A stretch of 64,000 nt of DNA from JALZKA01 sp963721645 (GCA_963721645.1 CAVRJK010000002.1:992001-1056000); one strand, 5' to 3'; positions 1 to 8,485 are shown, counted from the stretch's first letter. The notes: a model not told the origin generated them from the letters alone. Made by a program: numbers and translations.

Positions 1-467
1 CCCCGTCAGCGGAGCTTCTGGGCGAGCTGGCCGGCACACTCGTCACGCTGGCCGGCGACCGCCCGTCCGTGGCCGATGCACCGGTCGCGCTGGTCGAGGC
101 ACCAACCCTGGACCTGGCGCTGGAGCTCTCCGACGCCTTCGCTCCGGAGCATCTCGAACTTCGATTCGCACGCGCCGACGAGGTCGCCGCCAACCGGATC
201 GCAGGATGCGTTTTTATCGGCGGCGCCGGGGCCACCGCCTTTGGCGACTACACGGCAGGGTCCAACCACATCCTCCCGACCGGAGGCGCCGCGCGATTCT
301 CTGGACCGCTCGGTGTCGGAGCGTTCATGCGCCGGATGTCGATAGTGGACGTCCCTCGAAGTGCCGCCGCGAAGCTCTTCGAGGCGACCGACACGATCGC
401 CAGATCCGAAGGACTCCCCGTGCACGGGGAGTCGGCAATCGCGCAGATGCAACCGGAAACCTCGTGA
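1..467 (+). CDS. hisD: Histidinol dehydrogenase, C-terminal part
   Basis: Only the last ~155 residues are in the window; the frame is open from base 3. HisD is the zinc-dependent, NAD-linked enzyme that oxidises L-histidinol to histidine in the last two steps of the pathway. Visible family blocks are APEHLEL, then GDYTAGSNHILPTGGAARF, the conserved C-terminal substrate and metal region, and the late HGESAIA. The stop at 465-467 is followed 21 bases later by hisB, so it heads the visible his operon. Nothing looks damaged. Confidence 0.95.
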   Translation, partial: PSAELLGELAGTLVTLAGDRPSVADAPVALVEAPTLDLALELSDAFAPEHLELRFARADEVAANRIAGCVFIGGAGATAFGDYTAGSNHILPTGGAARFSGPLGVGAFMRRMSIVDVPRSAAAKLFEATDTIARSEGLPVHGESAIAQMQPETS

Positions 468-488
468 TTTGCAGGTAACTTGAAGCCG

Positions 489-1077
489 ATGGCACGCACC
501 GCTGACATCACGCGCAATACCGGGGAAACCAGGGTCTCCCTCAAGCTCGACCTGGACGGGGGCACCGTCTCCGCCAAGACGGGAGTGGGTTTCCTTGACC
601 ACATGCTGGACCTCCTGGGGCGCCACGGGCGCCTGGGTTTGGAGGTTGAGGCCGAGGGAGACCTCGAAACCGGAGCGCACCACACCGTGGAGGATGTCGG
701 CATCGCGCTCGGCCAGGCCCTCGACGAGGCGCTGGGCGACCGCTCCAAAATCCGGCGGTACGGCAACGCCCGGATCCCGATGGACGAGTCGCTCGGCTCG
801 TGTGCGATCGACATCTCGGGCAGGCCGTTGTGCGTCTTCGAGGCCGACCTCCCGCCGGGAACGGTCGCCGATTTCGACAACGAGCTCGCCGAAGAGTTCT
901 TCCGAGCCGTTGCATCGACGTCCCGCATGACGCTCCATGTCGGCGTTGCCTACGGATCGAACGCCCACCACATGATCGAGGCCTGCTTCAAGGCTTTTGC
1001 CCGCGCGCTGCGCGAGGCCGTCTCGATCGATCCCGAGGAGACCGGGCATCCCATCGACGAAGGGCACGCTGACTTGA
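489..1077 (+). CDS. hisB: Imidazoleglycerol-phosphate dehydratase, frame broken near its 3' end
   Basis: HisB dehydrates imidazole glycerol phosphate to imidazole acetol phosphate. The metal-binding blocks FLDHMLD, HHTVEDVGI and AYGSNAHHMIE are all present. ATG at 489 is preferred over TTG at 480 because the family sequence begins there. Read straight on, the frame passes without a stop into hisH. However, the +1 frame from about 1033 reads IPSTKGTLT then TGA at 1075-1077, which is the canonical HisB C-terminus. One extra C in the CCC run at 1032-1034 explains this. With that base removed, the hisB stop overlaps the hisH TTG start by four bases, exactly like the next junction. Confidence 0.93.
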
Positions 1078-1694
1078 TCGCGATCTGCGACTACGGCATG
1101 GGCAACCTGCGCTCGGTTGAGAAGGCGCTCGCCCGGGTCGGGTCGGATGCGGCTCGTGTCACGGACCCAGTTGCCGCTCGAGACGCCGAGGGCTTGATCC
1201 TGCCCGGAGTCGGTGCCTTCCCGGAGGCGATGTCTCGCATCCGCGCCCAGGGATTCGACGCCCTGATCGCCGAACGCGCCGCGGCGGGCGTCCCGGTGCT
1301 CGGCATCTGTCTCGGAATGCAACTCATCTTCGGCTCCTCGACGGAACTTGCGGGCGCCGAGGGCCTGGCTCTGCTTGGCGGCAACGTCACCGATCTCGAT
1401 GCAAAGGGCCAGAAGGTCCCGCACATCGGTTGGGCGCCGGTGACCTGGACCCGCGAGTCACCGCTGACCGAAGGCCTGGAGCCCGGGGAGCCCTTTTATT
1501 TCGTCCACTCGCTCGCATCCCGGCCCACTGACAAGGCGGACACGCTCGGCACTGCGAACTACGGCGAGACCTTTGCCGCGGTTGTCGAGAAGGGCAACGT
1601 GTTCGGCGTCCAGTTCCACCCCGAGAAATCGAGCTCCGCGGGCCTGCGACTCCTCGAGAACTTCACGGCGATCTGCGCTCCCATTCCGGCTTGA
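1074..1694 (+). CDS. hisH: Imidazole glycerol phosphate synthase, glutamine amidotransferase subunit
   Basis: HisH is the glutaminase subunit that passes ammonia to HisF. The protein starts at TTG 1074 with the family's opening sequence (IAICDYGMGNLRSV). It has GVGAF (oxyanion region), the nucleophile in GICLGMQLIF and the His/Glu pair in GVQFHPEKS, giving a complete Cys-His-Glu triad over 206 residues. It is in the same frame as the broken end of hisB, so an automatic caller will report one 400-residue fusion protein. I think that fusion is false. Its stop overlaps the TTG start of hisA. Confidence 0.93.
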   Translation: MIAICDYGMGNLRSVEKALARVGSDAARVTDPVAARDAEGLILPGVGAFPEAMSRIRAQGFDALIAERAAAGVPVLGICLGMQLIFGSSTELAGAEGLALLGGNVTDLDAKGQKVPHIGWAPVTWTRESPLTEGLEPGEPFYFVHSLASRPTDKADTLGTANYGETFAAVVEKGNVFGVQFHPEKSSSAGLRLLENFTAICAPIPA

Positions 1695-2416
1695 TCCTCT
1701 ACCCGGCAATCGATATCCGTGGCGGCCACGCCGTTCGGCTGGTTCAAGGGGACTACGAGCGTGAGACGGCGTACGACGCCGATCCTCTCGACGCCGCCGC
1801 TCGATGGGCCGACCAGGGAGCTGAGTGGCTTCACGTCGTGGACCTCGACGGTGCTCGCTCGGGAGCTTCAGAGAACCTCGAGCACGTGCGCCGGATCGCG
1901 ACGGGCACGGAAGCCTCGGTTCAGGTCGGCGGAGGCCTTCGCAACGACGACGCGGTCGCACGAGCCCTGGATGCCGGAGCGGAGCGTGTCGTAATCGGCA
2001 CGGCGGCGCTCTCAGACCCCGAATTCCTGGACAGGATGCTCGACGAACACGGACAAAGGATCGTGGTGGGCGTGGATGCCCGCGGCGGCATGGCCGCGAC
2101 TCAGGGCTGGACTGAGACTTCCGGGACCGAGGCGGACATTCTCATAAGGAGCCTCGCCGAGCGGGGTGTCAGCCGCCTCGTTTGGACTCCCATCGAGGTG
2201 GACGGCACGATGGAGGGTCCTCCGCTTCATCAGCTCCGTGTGATCGCCGACGACCTCGACGCCGAGCTCATCTATTCGGGTGGCGTGGGAACGCTCGAAG
2301 ACCTGGAGGCGTTGGCCAAGGCCGAGTTGCCCGCTCTGGGTGGCGTGATCGTCGGCAGGGCCATTTACGAGGGCCGCTTCGACGTCTCGGACGGCATCGC
2401 TGCGCTACTCGCCTGA
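1691..2416 (+). CDS. hisA: Phosphoribosylformimino-AICAR-phosphate ribotide isomerase
   Basis: This TIM-barrel isomerase converts ProFAR to PRFAR, the substrate of HisF/HisH. It starts at TTG 1691 and overlaps the hisH stop. Asp in PAIDIRGG and Asp in GVDARGG are the two catalytic positions; DGTMEGPP and YSGGVGT bind phosphate. Many actinobacteria use a bifunctional PriA (HisA plus TrpF). Here the loop-5 Arg of mycobacterial PriA (RGW) is replaced by Gln (QGW), which fits a single-function HisA but does not prove it. Length is 241 residues, usual for the family. Confidence 0.93.
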   Translation: MILYPAIDIRGGHAVRLVQGDYERETAYDADPLDAAARWADQGAEWLHVVDLDGARSGASENLEHVRRIATGTEASVQVGGGLRNDDAVARALDAGAERVVIGTAALSDPEFLDRMLDEHGQRIVVGVDARGGMAATQGWTETSGTEADILIRSLAERGVSRLVWTPIEVDGTMEGPPLHQLRVIADDLDAELIYSGGVGTLEDLEALAKAELPALGGVIVGRAIYEGRFDVSDGIAALLA

Positions 2417-2437
2417 ACCCATCGGTGGGAACGCAAG

Positions 2438-2443
2438 TAGAGT
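2438..2443 (+). promoter_or_regulatory. Candidate -10 hexamer (TAGAGT), leaderless
   Basis: TAGAGT ends 7 bases before the ATG at 2451, so the start codon would be about the first transcribed base. No Shine-Dalgarno sequence is visible. It would give the two small genes and hisF their own promoter inside the his operon. Confidence 0.5.
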
Positions 2444-2450
2444 CCCGCAG

Positions 2451-2876
2451 ATGTCTGAGACCCAAGCAGCTTCCCCGCCTCCGCCACCCCCTCCAACCGC
2501 TCCGGCGACGACCTCCGCAGAGGAGCCGAAGGCCAGCGGCCCCATGCGGATTCTCGCCGTCGTGGTCTCCCTGCTCCTGCTGTTTGGCGTGGCCGTAATG
2601 GCCATTGTCGCCATCAATCCAGACGACCTGCCACTCTGCGCCGACGTCTTGTCGGGAGAAGCCTCGCTCGGACCCACGAATGAGTGCATCGACTCGTCCA
2701 GCGGGATGTATACCGCGACCCGGATTGCGGCCGCTCCCGCGGCGCTCCTCGGTGGCCTCGCCGCACTCCTCGGTTTCTACGTCGCGGCGACCGGCCGGCG
2801 GGGAGGTCTCATGGTGAGGCTGACCGTCGCCGCGCTCGTGTTCGGCGGCCTGTCCATTCTCTTCGGACAGATCTAG
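2451..2876 (+). CDS. Proline-rich membrane protein of unknown function
   Basis: I do not recognise a family. The 141-residue protein has a cytoplasmic-looking N-terminus with a seven-proline run (residues 9-15), then three hydrophobic helices at about residues 33-55, 90-112 and 120-138. Between helices 1 and 2 lies a loop with two cysteines (near CADVL and NECID) that could form a disulfide outside the cell. It lies 34 bases after hisA and before hisF, a position that suggests shared transcription rather than a role in histidine synthesis. Confidence 0.75.
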   Translation: MSETQAASPPPPPPPTAPATTSAEEPKASGPMRILAVVVSLLLLFGVAVMAIVAINPDDLPLCADVLSGEASLGPTNECIDSSSGMYTATRIAAAPAALLGGLAALLGFYVAATGRRGGLMVRLTVAALVFGGLSILFGQI

Positions 2877-2918
2877 GCGACCAGAGGCCCGACCCGTCTA
2901 CCCGGCGATTGCGCCGGG

Positions 2919-2924
2919 TAGATT
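2919..2924 (+). promoter_or_regulatory. Candidate -10 hexamer (TAGATT), leaderless
   Basis: TAGATT ends 7 bases before ATG 2932, with no Shine-Dalgarno sequence between. The upstream bases contain an inverted repeat, CTACCCGGCG/CGCCGGGTAG (2899-2920), that overlaps the hexamer and could be an operator or the terminator of the preceding gene. Confidence 0.5.
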
Positions 2925-2931
2925 CGAACCC

Positions 2932-3183
2932 ATGGCTGTTCTCGGTGCACTCGTCTCTTCGCGCGCTCGCGCGATGTCCTGGACCGCTCTTTACAAGTCC
3001 GGAATGTGGCTCTACGGAAAGGGACAGCAGTTCTGGGACAACCTGACTGCGGCTGAGCGCAGGGAGATGGGGGACGTCCTTCGCAAGTCGAAGGGACGCA
3101 GGGCAAATCTGTCGAGCCAAGAGGTAGATCGCCTCAAGGACCTGGTCCGCAAGGGATTCAGCGGCGCGCGCCCGCGCGTATGA
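2932..3183 (+). CDS. Small basic protein of unknown function between hisA and hisF
   Basis: This 83-residue protein is rich in Arg and Lys and has no clear membrane segment beyond a weakly hydrophobic N-terminus. The middle (residues about 15-60) is predicted helical by eye, with a WDNLTAAERREMGDVLRKSKGR stretch split by charged residues. It overlaps the ATG of hisF by four bases (ATGA), so the two are translationally coupled. No function can be given. Confidence 0.7.
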   Translation: MAVLGALVSSRARAMSWTALYKSGMWLYGKGQQFWDNLTAAERREMGDVLRKSKGRRANLSSQEVDRLKDLVRKGFSGARPRV

Positions 3184-3941
3184 GCGCCCTACGTCGAGTC
3201 ATCCCTTGCCTCGATGTCGATGGCGGGCGCGTCGTGAAGGGCACGAACTTCGTGGACATCCGCGACGCGGGTGACCCGGTCGAGTTGGCGGAGCGCTACG
3301 ACGCGGCCGGCGCAGACGAGCTGGTCTTCCTCGACATCACGGCCTCCCATGAGAAGCGGGACACGATCACCGAGCTCGCGCGACGCACGGCCGACAACGT
3401 CTTCATCCCGTTCACCATCGGCGGCGGAATCCGCTCGGTAGATGATGCGCAGGCCGTGTTGGACGCAGGCGCCGACAAAGTCTCTGTCAACTCATCGGCA
3501 CTCGAGAGGCCCGAGCTGATCGGCGAGCTGGCGGCCGTGTTCGGTGCCCAGTGCGTCGTGATCGCGATCGACGCCAAACGTCAGGAGTCCGGGTGGGACG
3601 TATACGTCCAGGGGGGTCGCGCGAAGGTAGTCGGACGGGACGCGGTCGGCTGGGCACGCGAGGCCACCGAGCGCGGAGCGGGGGAGGTCCTTCTGACCAG
3701 CATGGACCGCGACGGCACGAACGACGGCTACGAGCTCGAGCTGACGCGCGCCGTTGCGGACACGGTGAGCGTGCCGGTCATCGCGTCCGGAGGAGCCGGC
3801 GCGCTGGAGCACCTCTCCGAAGGGATCCTCGACGGTCACGCCGATGCGGTCCTCTGCGCGTCGATCTTCCATTACGGCCACTACTCGGTCGCCGAGGCCA
3901 AGCGACACATGGCGGATTCCGGAATCCCGGTGAGGATCTAA
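3180..3941 (+). CDS. hisF: Imidazole glycerol phosphate synthase, cyclase subunit
   Basis: HisF uses ammonia from HisH to close the imidazole ring, releasing IGP and AICAR. The 253-residue TIM barrel has the catalytic Asp in PCLDVDGGRVVKG and the second Asp in IAIDAK, plus GGGIRS, SVNSSA, DRDGTNDGY and ASGGAG phosphate loops. The start overlaps the preceding small gene. Its TAA stop overlaps the stop of the convergent beta-propeller gene by a few bases, leaving no room for a terminator between them. Confidence 0.97.
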   Translation: MSALRRVIPCLDVDGGRVVKGTNFVDIRDAGDPVELAERYDAAGADELVFLDITASHEKRDTITELARRTADNVFIPFTIGGGIRSVDDAQAVLDAGADKVSVNSSALERPELIGELAAVFGAQCVVIAIDAKRQESGWDVYVQGGRAKVVGRDAVGWAREATERGAGEVLLTSMDRDGTNDGYELELTRAVADTVSVPVIASGGAGALEHLSEGILDGHADAVLCASIFHYGHYSVAEAKRHMADSGIPVRI

Positions 3942-5323
3942 CCGCCTGACTGGGGGGCGGCAGCCTCGGCGCCCTGCGCCTGCTGCTTTGCCTTTTTGCG
4001 CGCCTTGCGGATGATCTTCTTTTCCTTGTCCTTCTTCGCGCTGAGCGCCTCCGACTCGAACGCACGAACCGTCCCGTAGCCGGTGAAATAGACCCGCTCG
4101 CCGTCAGAGACCGCAGGGTTGTAGCGGCCGAGGTCGTTGGTGTAGACCTGCTTGCCTGTAGCGGCGTCGTAGCCGATCGTTCCGCCTGTGCTCACGTTCT
4201 TCGAGAAGTAGACCGTCTTGCCGATGAGGACCGCCGAGCCGGTGATCTGGGCGCCGATGTCATGTGACCACAGGACACCGCCGGTCTTCGCGTTCAGCGC
4301 ATAGGCGGTGTTGTCCCTCGACCCGATGTAGACGGCGGGCGGCGAGCCCTTGACGTCGGCTACGACAGGGCCCGGATAGACCTCGCCTCCAGTCGAGAAG
4401 GTCCAGGCGACCGAGCCGGTCTCTTCGTCGAGCGAGTACACGCGCCCGTCGAACGCGCCGACATAGACACGGCCGAACGCGACCGCGGGAGTGGAGTAGG
4501 CGCCACCGCCGCGCCCGAAGGCCCCGCCGATGATCGGCGTTCGCCATTTGAAGCTGCCGTCGGACGCGTTGATCGCGTAGAACTCGCCGCCGTAGTTGGA
4601 GCCGAAGATGACGCCGTCGTGGTACGCGACAGCACCCTTGACCTCGCCTGCCGTAGCGGTCTGCCAGATCGTCTTGCCCGTCTTCGGGTCGACGGCGAGC
4701 ACGGTTCCGCACTCACACCCAAAGATCAGCTTGTCGCCGACGATCAGCGGCGACGATTCACTGCCGGGCTCGCCGATCTCCTTGGTCCAGAGCTCCTTTC
4801 CGTCCTTGGCTCGAACCGCCACGATCTTGGCCGGCTTAAGCATGAGCGCATAGACGACTCCACGCGAGTAGGCAGGCGCGGCGGCGCTCAGCTCGCCGTA
4901 GTCCTTGCGCCACAGCTCCTTGCCCGTCTTCTTGTCGACTCCATACAGGATCCCCTCGAGATCGAGGATGTAGAGCCGGTCCTTGACGATGATCGGTCCG
5001 TGCTCGATCAGGTGACCGAGCGGGAGTGACCACTTCGACGACCCGAAGGGCGGGTCGAGGTTCTTGCCTGGCAGGTACCGGGTCCGCTCGAGATTCAGGC
5101 CGTAGATAGGCCAGTCGTTGTTCTTGATCTCAGAGCGCTTGGGGATCTTGACCGGCTCTTGCGCCTCGAACGCGACCCCGGGGTTGGACACGTCCTCCGG
5201 ACGTTTGACGAAAGCGAAATAGCCCGCGACCGCGATCCCGGCGCTTGCGAGCACGGCTGCTGCTGCCGTGACGGCACGGCGGCGGGGGCTCCAGGAGCTC
5301 CAGATCCTGCGAAGAGAGGTCAC
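3938..5323 (-). CDS. Secreted or membrane-anchored PQQ-type beta-propeller protein
   Basis: An N-terminal hydrophobic helix (about residues 17-38 from GTG 5323) probably anchors the protein outside the cell. The rest is a string of beta-propeller blades of the PQQ-repeat type: repeated YGVDKKTGKELW, VRAKDGKELWT, VDPKTGKTIWQ, LDEETGSVAWTF and LNAKTGGVLWSH. The set resembles PQQ-dehydrogenase and BamB-like propellers, but no enzyme active site is visible, so binding or scaffold use is likeliest. The C-terminus is a Lys-rich tail followed by Ala/Gln. The longer frame to 5452 runs into the divergent gene and was not used. Confidence 0.85.
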   Translation of the reverse strand: MTSLRRIWSSWSPRRRAVTAAAAVLASAGIAVAGYFAFVKRPEDVSNPGVAFEAQEPVKIPKRSEIKNNDWPIYGLNLERTRYLPGKNLDPPFGSSKWSLPLGHLIEHGPIIVKDRLYILDLEGILYGVDKKTGKELWRKDYGELSAAAPAYSRGVVYALMLKPAKIVAVRAKDGKELWTKEIGEPGSESSPLIVGDKLIFGCECGTVLAVDPKTGKTIWQTATAGEVKGAVAYHDGVIFGSNYGGEFYAINASDGSFKWRTPIIGGAFGRGGGAYSTPAVAFGRVYVGAFDGRVYSLDEETGSVAWTFSTGGEVYPGPVVADVKGSPPAVYIGSRDNTAYALNAKTGGVLWSHDIGAQITGSAVLIGKTVYFSKNVSTGGTIGYDAATGKQVYTNDLGRYNPAVSDGERVYFTGYGTVRAFESEALSAKKDKEKKIIRKARKKAKQQAQGAEAAAPQSGG

Positions 5324-5335
5324 GGGGACTACGAA

Positions 5336-6484
5336 ATGGTAGTAAGAGGTGCGGTGGTCAAGAACTTGACAGCATCTGAACCCGAACGCCTCCGGGCGGC
5401 ACGTGACGTACTCGAAGGAGTCGCCACCGTTCGTGGGAGGCTGCAGGGGCAACCCGCATGGCTGGTTGGCGGCGCGGTCAGAGACCTCCTTTTGGGAGGT
5501 ACCAAGGCCGATCTCGACCTGGTGGTGGAAGGCGACGCAACGAGCGTTGCCACCGCGCTAGGCGCAGACGCACAGGCCCACAGCCGCTTTGGCACAGCCT
5601 CGGTCGAGGTGGACGGTGTGCGCGTGGACGTTGCCGCTGCCAGGCGTGAGATATATGCCGCCCCTGGCGCCCTGCCCGACGTCGAGCCCGCGACGATCGG
5701 CGACGATCTGGCGCGGCGTGACTTCACGGTGAATGCGATGGCGCTTCCCCTTGAAGGCCCGGCCGAGCTGATTGACCCGCACGGCGGCCGCGCCGACCTC
5801 GAGGCCGGGGTGCTCCGCGTGCTTCATCCGGGCTCATTCGTAGACGACCCCACGCGTGCTCTGCGCGCCGCCCGCTACGCGGCGCGCCTCGATATGGCCC
5901 TCGAGGACGAGACCGCGGCATACCTGTCCTCGGCTGACCTCGGCACCGTCTCCGAGGACCGGGTGGAGGCCGAGCTCTTGCGCCTTCTCGCTGAGGAGCG
6001 AGCCCCCGAAGCCCTTGAGTTGCTCGCCCGGTGGGGACTTGCGGGAATCGACGAAGGGGCCGCCGCCCGGGTGAGCGCTCTGCGTGAGCTCCTGGCCGGT
6101 TCCGCCTGGGCGGAAGTGGTGGGCGAAGCGGATGCGATCTTCGAAGCCGCTCGGCCGCAGGAGCGCACGCGGCGGGCGGTCGGGGCACTAACAAAGGCCA
6201 CTCCCGCTCACCCGTCCGACGGAGTAGCCCTGGTCAGGGGCATGCGACCGGTTGATCTCGCCGTCGCGCGAATCGCCGGGGCTGAATGGCTCGATGCGTG
6301 GGCGGGCGAGTGGCGACTGGTCTCACTGGAGATCGATGGTGCGACGCTGTTGGATGAGGGAGTCCCGGAGGGCCCCGCGGTCGGCCGTGGCCTGGATGCT
6401 GCCCTGCGGGCACGCCTTGACGGCGAGATCAAGACGCGTGAAGAGGAACTCCGCGTCGCCCTTGCCGCTGCGTCTGCCACGTAG
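5336..6484 (+). CDS. CCA-adding enzyme / poly(A) polymerase family nucleotidyltransferase
   Basis: This class II nucleotidyltransferase adds CCA to tRNA 3' ends or A tails to RNA. Motifs in order: LVGGAVRDLLLG, the catalytic DLDLVVEGD acidic pair, RFGTA, RRDFTVNAMAL and DPTRALRAARYAARL. At about 382 residues it is shorter than the usual actinobacterial PcnA and lacks a recognisable HD domain. The exact role (CCA addition or polyadenylation) cannot be told. ATG 5336 lies 12 bases from the divergent start at 5323; GTG 5354 or TTG 5363 are possible alternatives, since 12 bases leave little space for two promoters. Confidence 0.85.
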   Translation: MVVRGAVVKNLTASEPERLRAARDVLEGVATVRGRLQGQPAWLVGGAVRDLLLGGTKADLDLVVEGDATSVATALGADAQAHSRFGTASVEVDGVRVDVAAARREIYAAPGALPDVEPATIGDDLARRDFTVNAMALPLEGPAELIDPHGGRADLEAGVLRVLHPGSFVDDPTRALRAARYAARLDMALEDETAAYLSSADLGTVSEDRVEAELLRLLAEERAPEALELLARWGLAGIDEGAAARVSALRELLAGSAWAEVVGEADAIFEAARPQERTRRAVGALTKATPAHPSDGVALVRGMRPVDLAVARIAGAEWLDAWAGEWRLVSLEIDGATLLDEGVPEGPAVGRGLDAALRARLDGEIKTREEELRVALAAASAT

Positions 6485-6493
6485 CCTCGGAGC

Positions 6494-7234
6494 ATGGACT
6501 GGCAAACGAGCGGCGGGCTCAAATGGCTTCGAGCGGATCTGCCGGGTGCGCAAGCCGCTTTCACGACGCGGATCGGCGGCATGAGCGCCGGTCCCTTCGA
6601 CTCACTCAACCTCGGGTTGCTGACCGATGACGATTCCGCCACGGTCCACGCGAACCGAGCGGAGATGTGCGAGGCGCTCAAACGGGACCCTGCGCTGATC
6701 ATCTCCGGATTTCAGGTTCACGGCGGCGAGGTGCTTCGCCAAAACGAAGCGAGTGCTCGCTCGGCTTGGATCCTCGGCGCCGAGGGTGAATCAAAGGAGG
6801 TCGACGGGTGGGCGACGTCGGCCCAAGGCCTGAGCCCGCTCGTCTACGTGGCGGACTGTCTGCCCGTAGCCCTCGCGGGGCCGGACGGCGTCGCGATGAT
6901 CCACTGCGGCTGGCGGGGCCTCGCGGCGGGCATCGTTGAACGAGGAGTCCGAGAGGTCCGTGCCACCGCTGCGGCGATTGGGCCCGGGATCGGCCGGTGC
7001 TGCTTCGAGGTCGGCGAGGAGGTGCTCTCCGAGTTCGCGCATCTGGGCGACGACCTGGCCGAAGGGCGAATGCTCGACCTCGGCCTGGTGTGCGAGCGCT
7101 TGCTCCGCGAAGCCGGCGTCATGGATGTCGAGCGCTCAGAGCTCTGCACAAGCTGCGAACCCGGTCTCTTTTACTCCCACAGGCGCGACGACGGCGTCAC
7201 CGGCCGTCAGGCGGGGCTGGCATGGCTGAACTGA
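6494..7234 (+). CDS. pgeF: Multi-copper polyphenol oxidase / purine nucleoside phosphorylase family protein (YfiH)
   Basis: The YfiH/laccase-domain family hydrolyses or phosphorolyses purine nucleosides, and E. coli PgeF edits peptidoglycan precursors. Zinc ligands are visible in QVHGGEV, VADCLPV and HCGWRGLAAGIVERGV, and the late CTSCEPGLFYSHRRD block is typical. At 246 residues it has full length. TAGCCT ends 6 bases before the ATG, so the message may be leaderless. The gene overlaps yggS by 13 bases. In many actinobacteria this pair follows ftsZ and precedes sepF; ftsZ is not in the window. Confidence 0.92.
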   Translation: MDWQTSGGLKWLRADLPGAQAAFTTRIGGMSAGPFDSLNLGLLTDDDSATVHANRAEMCEALKRDPALIISGFQVHGGEVLRQNEASARSAWILGAEGESKEVDGWATSAQGLSPLVYVADCLPVALAGPDGVAMIHCGWRGLAAGIVERGVREVRATAAAIGPGIGRCCFEVGEEVLSEFAHLGDDLAEGRMLDLGLVCERLLREAGVMDVERSELCTSCEPGLFYSHRRDDGVTGRQAGLAWLN

Positions 7235-7857
7235 TCACGGACATCGACGCCGCGCTCGTCCAAAAGCGCCTCGCCGCGGTTCGCGCCGAGGCGGGGGAGG
7301 GGACTCGGGTCCTGGTCGCGACGAAGTACGTGCCCGATGCCGACCTGCCGGCCCTGGCGGAGGCAGGTGTGGACCTGGTCGGCGAAAACCGACTCGACGA
7401 CCTGGAACGGAAGCGCGTGAGCTTCGGAGACCTTTTTGAGTGGCATTTCATCGGCGGGCTCCAAAGCCGCAAGGTCAAGGGCGTTCTACCTCTGGTCACG
7501 TTGATCCACTCAGTCGCATCCCAGTCCGCGCTCGACCAGATCAACTCGAGGTGTGATGAGGACACCCAGATCCTGATCCAGGTGAACGTCGCGGGCGACG
7601 ACGCCAAGGAGGGCATCGCCCCGGGGGAGCTCGGCGAGTTCATTGCGGGCAGCGAGGCCGAAGTGGCGGGGCTCGCCACGATGCCTCCGTTTGCCGATGA
7701 TCCCGAAGCCTCCCGGCCTCACTTCTCGCGCCTGGCCGAACTCGCCGCCGAGCACGGGCTTTCCGAGCTTTCGATGGGAACCAGTCAGGACTGGCGGGTC
7801 GCCGTTGCCGAGGGCGCGACGATCATCCGCCTCGGTTCCACCCTCCTGCGACCATGA
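7222..7857 (+). CDS. yggS: Pyridoxal phosphate homeostasis protein (YggS/PLPBP family)
   Basis: This single-domain alanine-racemase-fold protein binds PLP and buffers its level; it has no known enzymatic turnover. The PLP lysine is in LVATKYV (about residue 33). GENRLDDLERK, EWHFIGGLQSRKVKG and LSMGTSQDWRVAVAEGATIIRLGS complete the family pattern. The usual IG(x)LQ(x)NK is here GGLQSRKVK. ATG 7222 gives 211 residues and overlaps pgeF. The frame is open further upstream but that part is out-of-frame pgeF. Confidence 0.93.
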   Translation: MAELITDIDAALVQKRLAAVRAEAGEGTRVLVATKYVPDADLPALAEAGVDLVGENRLDDLERKRVSFGDLFEWHFIGGLQSRKVKGVLPLVTLIHSVASQSALDQINSRCDEDTQILIQVNVAGDDAKEGIAPGELGEFIAGSEAEVAGLATMPPFADDPEASRPHFSRLAELAAEHGLSELSMGTSQDWRVAVAEGATIIRLGSTLLRP

Positions 7858-7933
7858 ACGTTCGCATTCGCGAGGGTTTGGCGTCATAATCGGGTAGAGG
7901 AAACGTGCCCGAAGGCGCGAACAGGCTCAACCA

Positions 7934-8476
7934 ATGGCACTCAGAGATACATGGCACCGCTCGCTCGTCTACTTCGGCCTGGCCGAGGACCCCGAATACC
8001 ACGAGCCCGATCTGTACGAGCCCGAGACCGGCACCCACGCCGCAACTGGCTACGACTCGGCCCCGGCGCCTCGTGCCTCGGTGTCCCGCTTGGGCGACCG
8101 TCGCCGCAGCCAGGACGAGATCGACGACATCTTCGCCGACGACTCGCCGCCTCCACGCCGCAACCTGCGACCGGTGGGTAACGGCGGAGGCGGGGCGGAC
8201 GTCCGCGTCCACCTGGTCAATCCCACGAGCTTCAACGACGCTCAGGAGGTGGCGGATCGCTTCAAGCACGACACCCCGGTCATCCTGAACCTGCAGACGA
8301 CGGACTCCGAACTCGCGAAGCGGCTTATCGACTTCGCCTCCGGCCTTACCTACGCCCTCGACGGCGGCATGCAGAAGGTCGCGGAGAAGACCTTCATGCT
8401 CACGCCCCGCAACGTCGAGGTCTCGGCCGAGCAGACCGCACAGCTCGTCGAGAAGACGTTCTTCAACCAGTCGTAG
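7934..8476 (+). CDS. sepF: Cell division protein SepF
   Basis: SepF tethers FtsZ to the membrane in Gram-positive bacteria. Residues 1-18 (ALRDTWHRSLVYFGL) form the amphipathic membrane-binding helix. An acidic, proline-rich linker (20-85) follows, then the FtsZ-binding SepF domain (about 88-180) with HLVNPTSFNDAQEVADRF, VILNLQ and the glycine-rich LTYALDGGMQKVAEKTFMLTP. Length and order are typical. The 76 bases upstream hold a possible CATAAT -10 at 7885-7890 but no convincing -35. Confidence 0.95.
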   Translation: MALRDTWHRSLVYFGLAEDPEYHEPDLYEPETGTHAATGYDSAPAPRASVSRLGDRRRSQDEIDDIFADDSPPPRRNLRPVGNGGGGADVRVHLVNPTSFNDAQEVADRFKHDTPVILNLQTTDSELAKRLIDFASGLTYALDGGMQKVAEKTFMLTPRNVEVSAEQTAQLVEKTFFNQS

Positions 8477-8485
8477 CGTCGGGCC

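Noticed and set aside
6..1424. Long open frame on the minus strand across hisD-hisB-hisH
   Set aside because: It is antisense to clearly recognised his genes, has an Arg-rich composition typical of shadow frames in GC-rich DNA, and shows no family motif.
489..1694. A bifunctional HisB-HisH fusion protein
   Set aside because: The canonical HisB C-terminus and stop are present one frame away and overlap the HisH start; one extra base explains the fusion.
1691..2416. Bifunctional PriA instead of HisA
   Set aside because: The loop-5 Arg of mycobacterial PriA is Gln here. Without knowing whether trpF exists elsewhere the call stays HisA.
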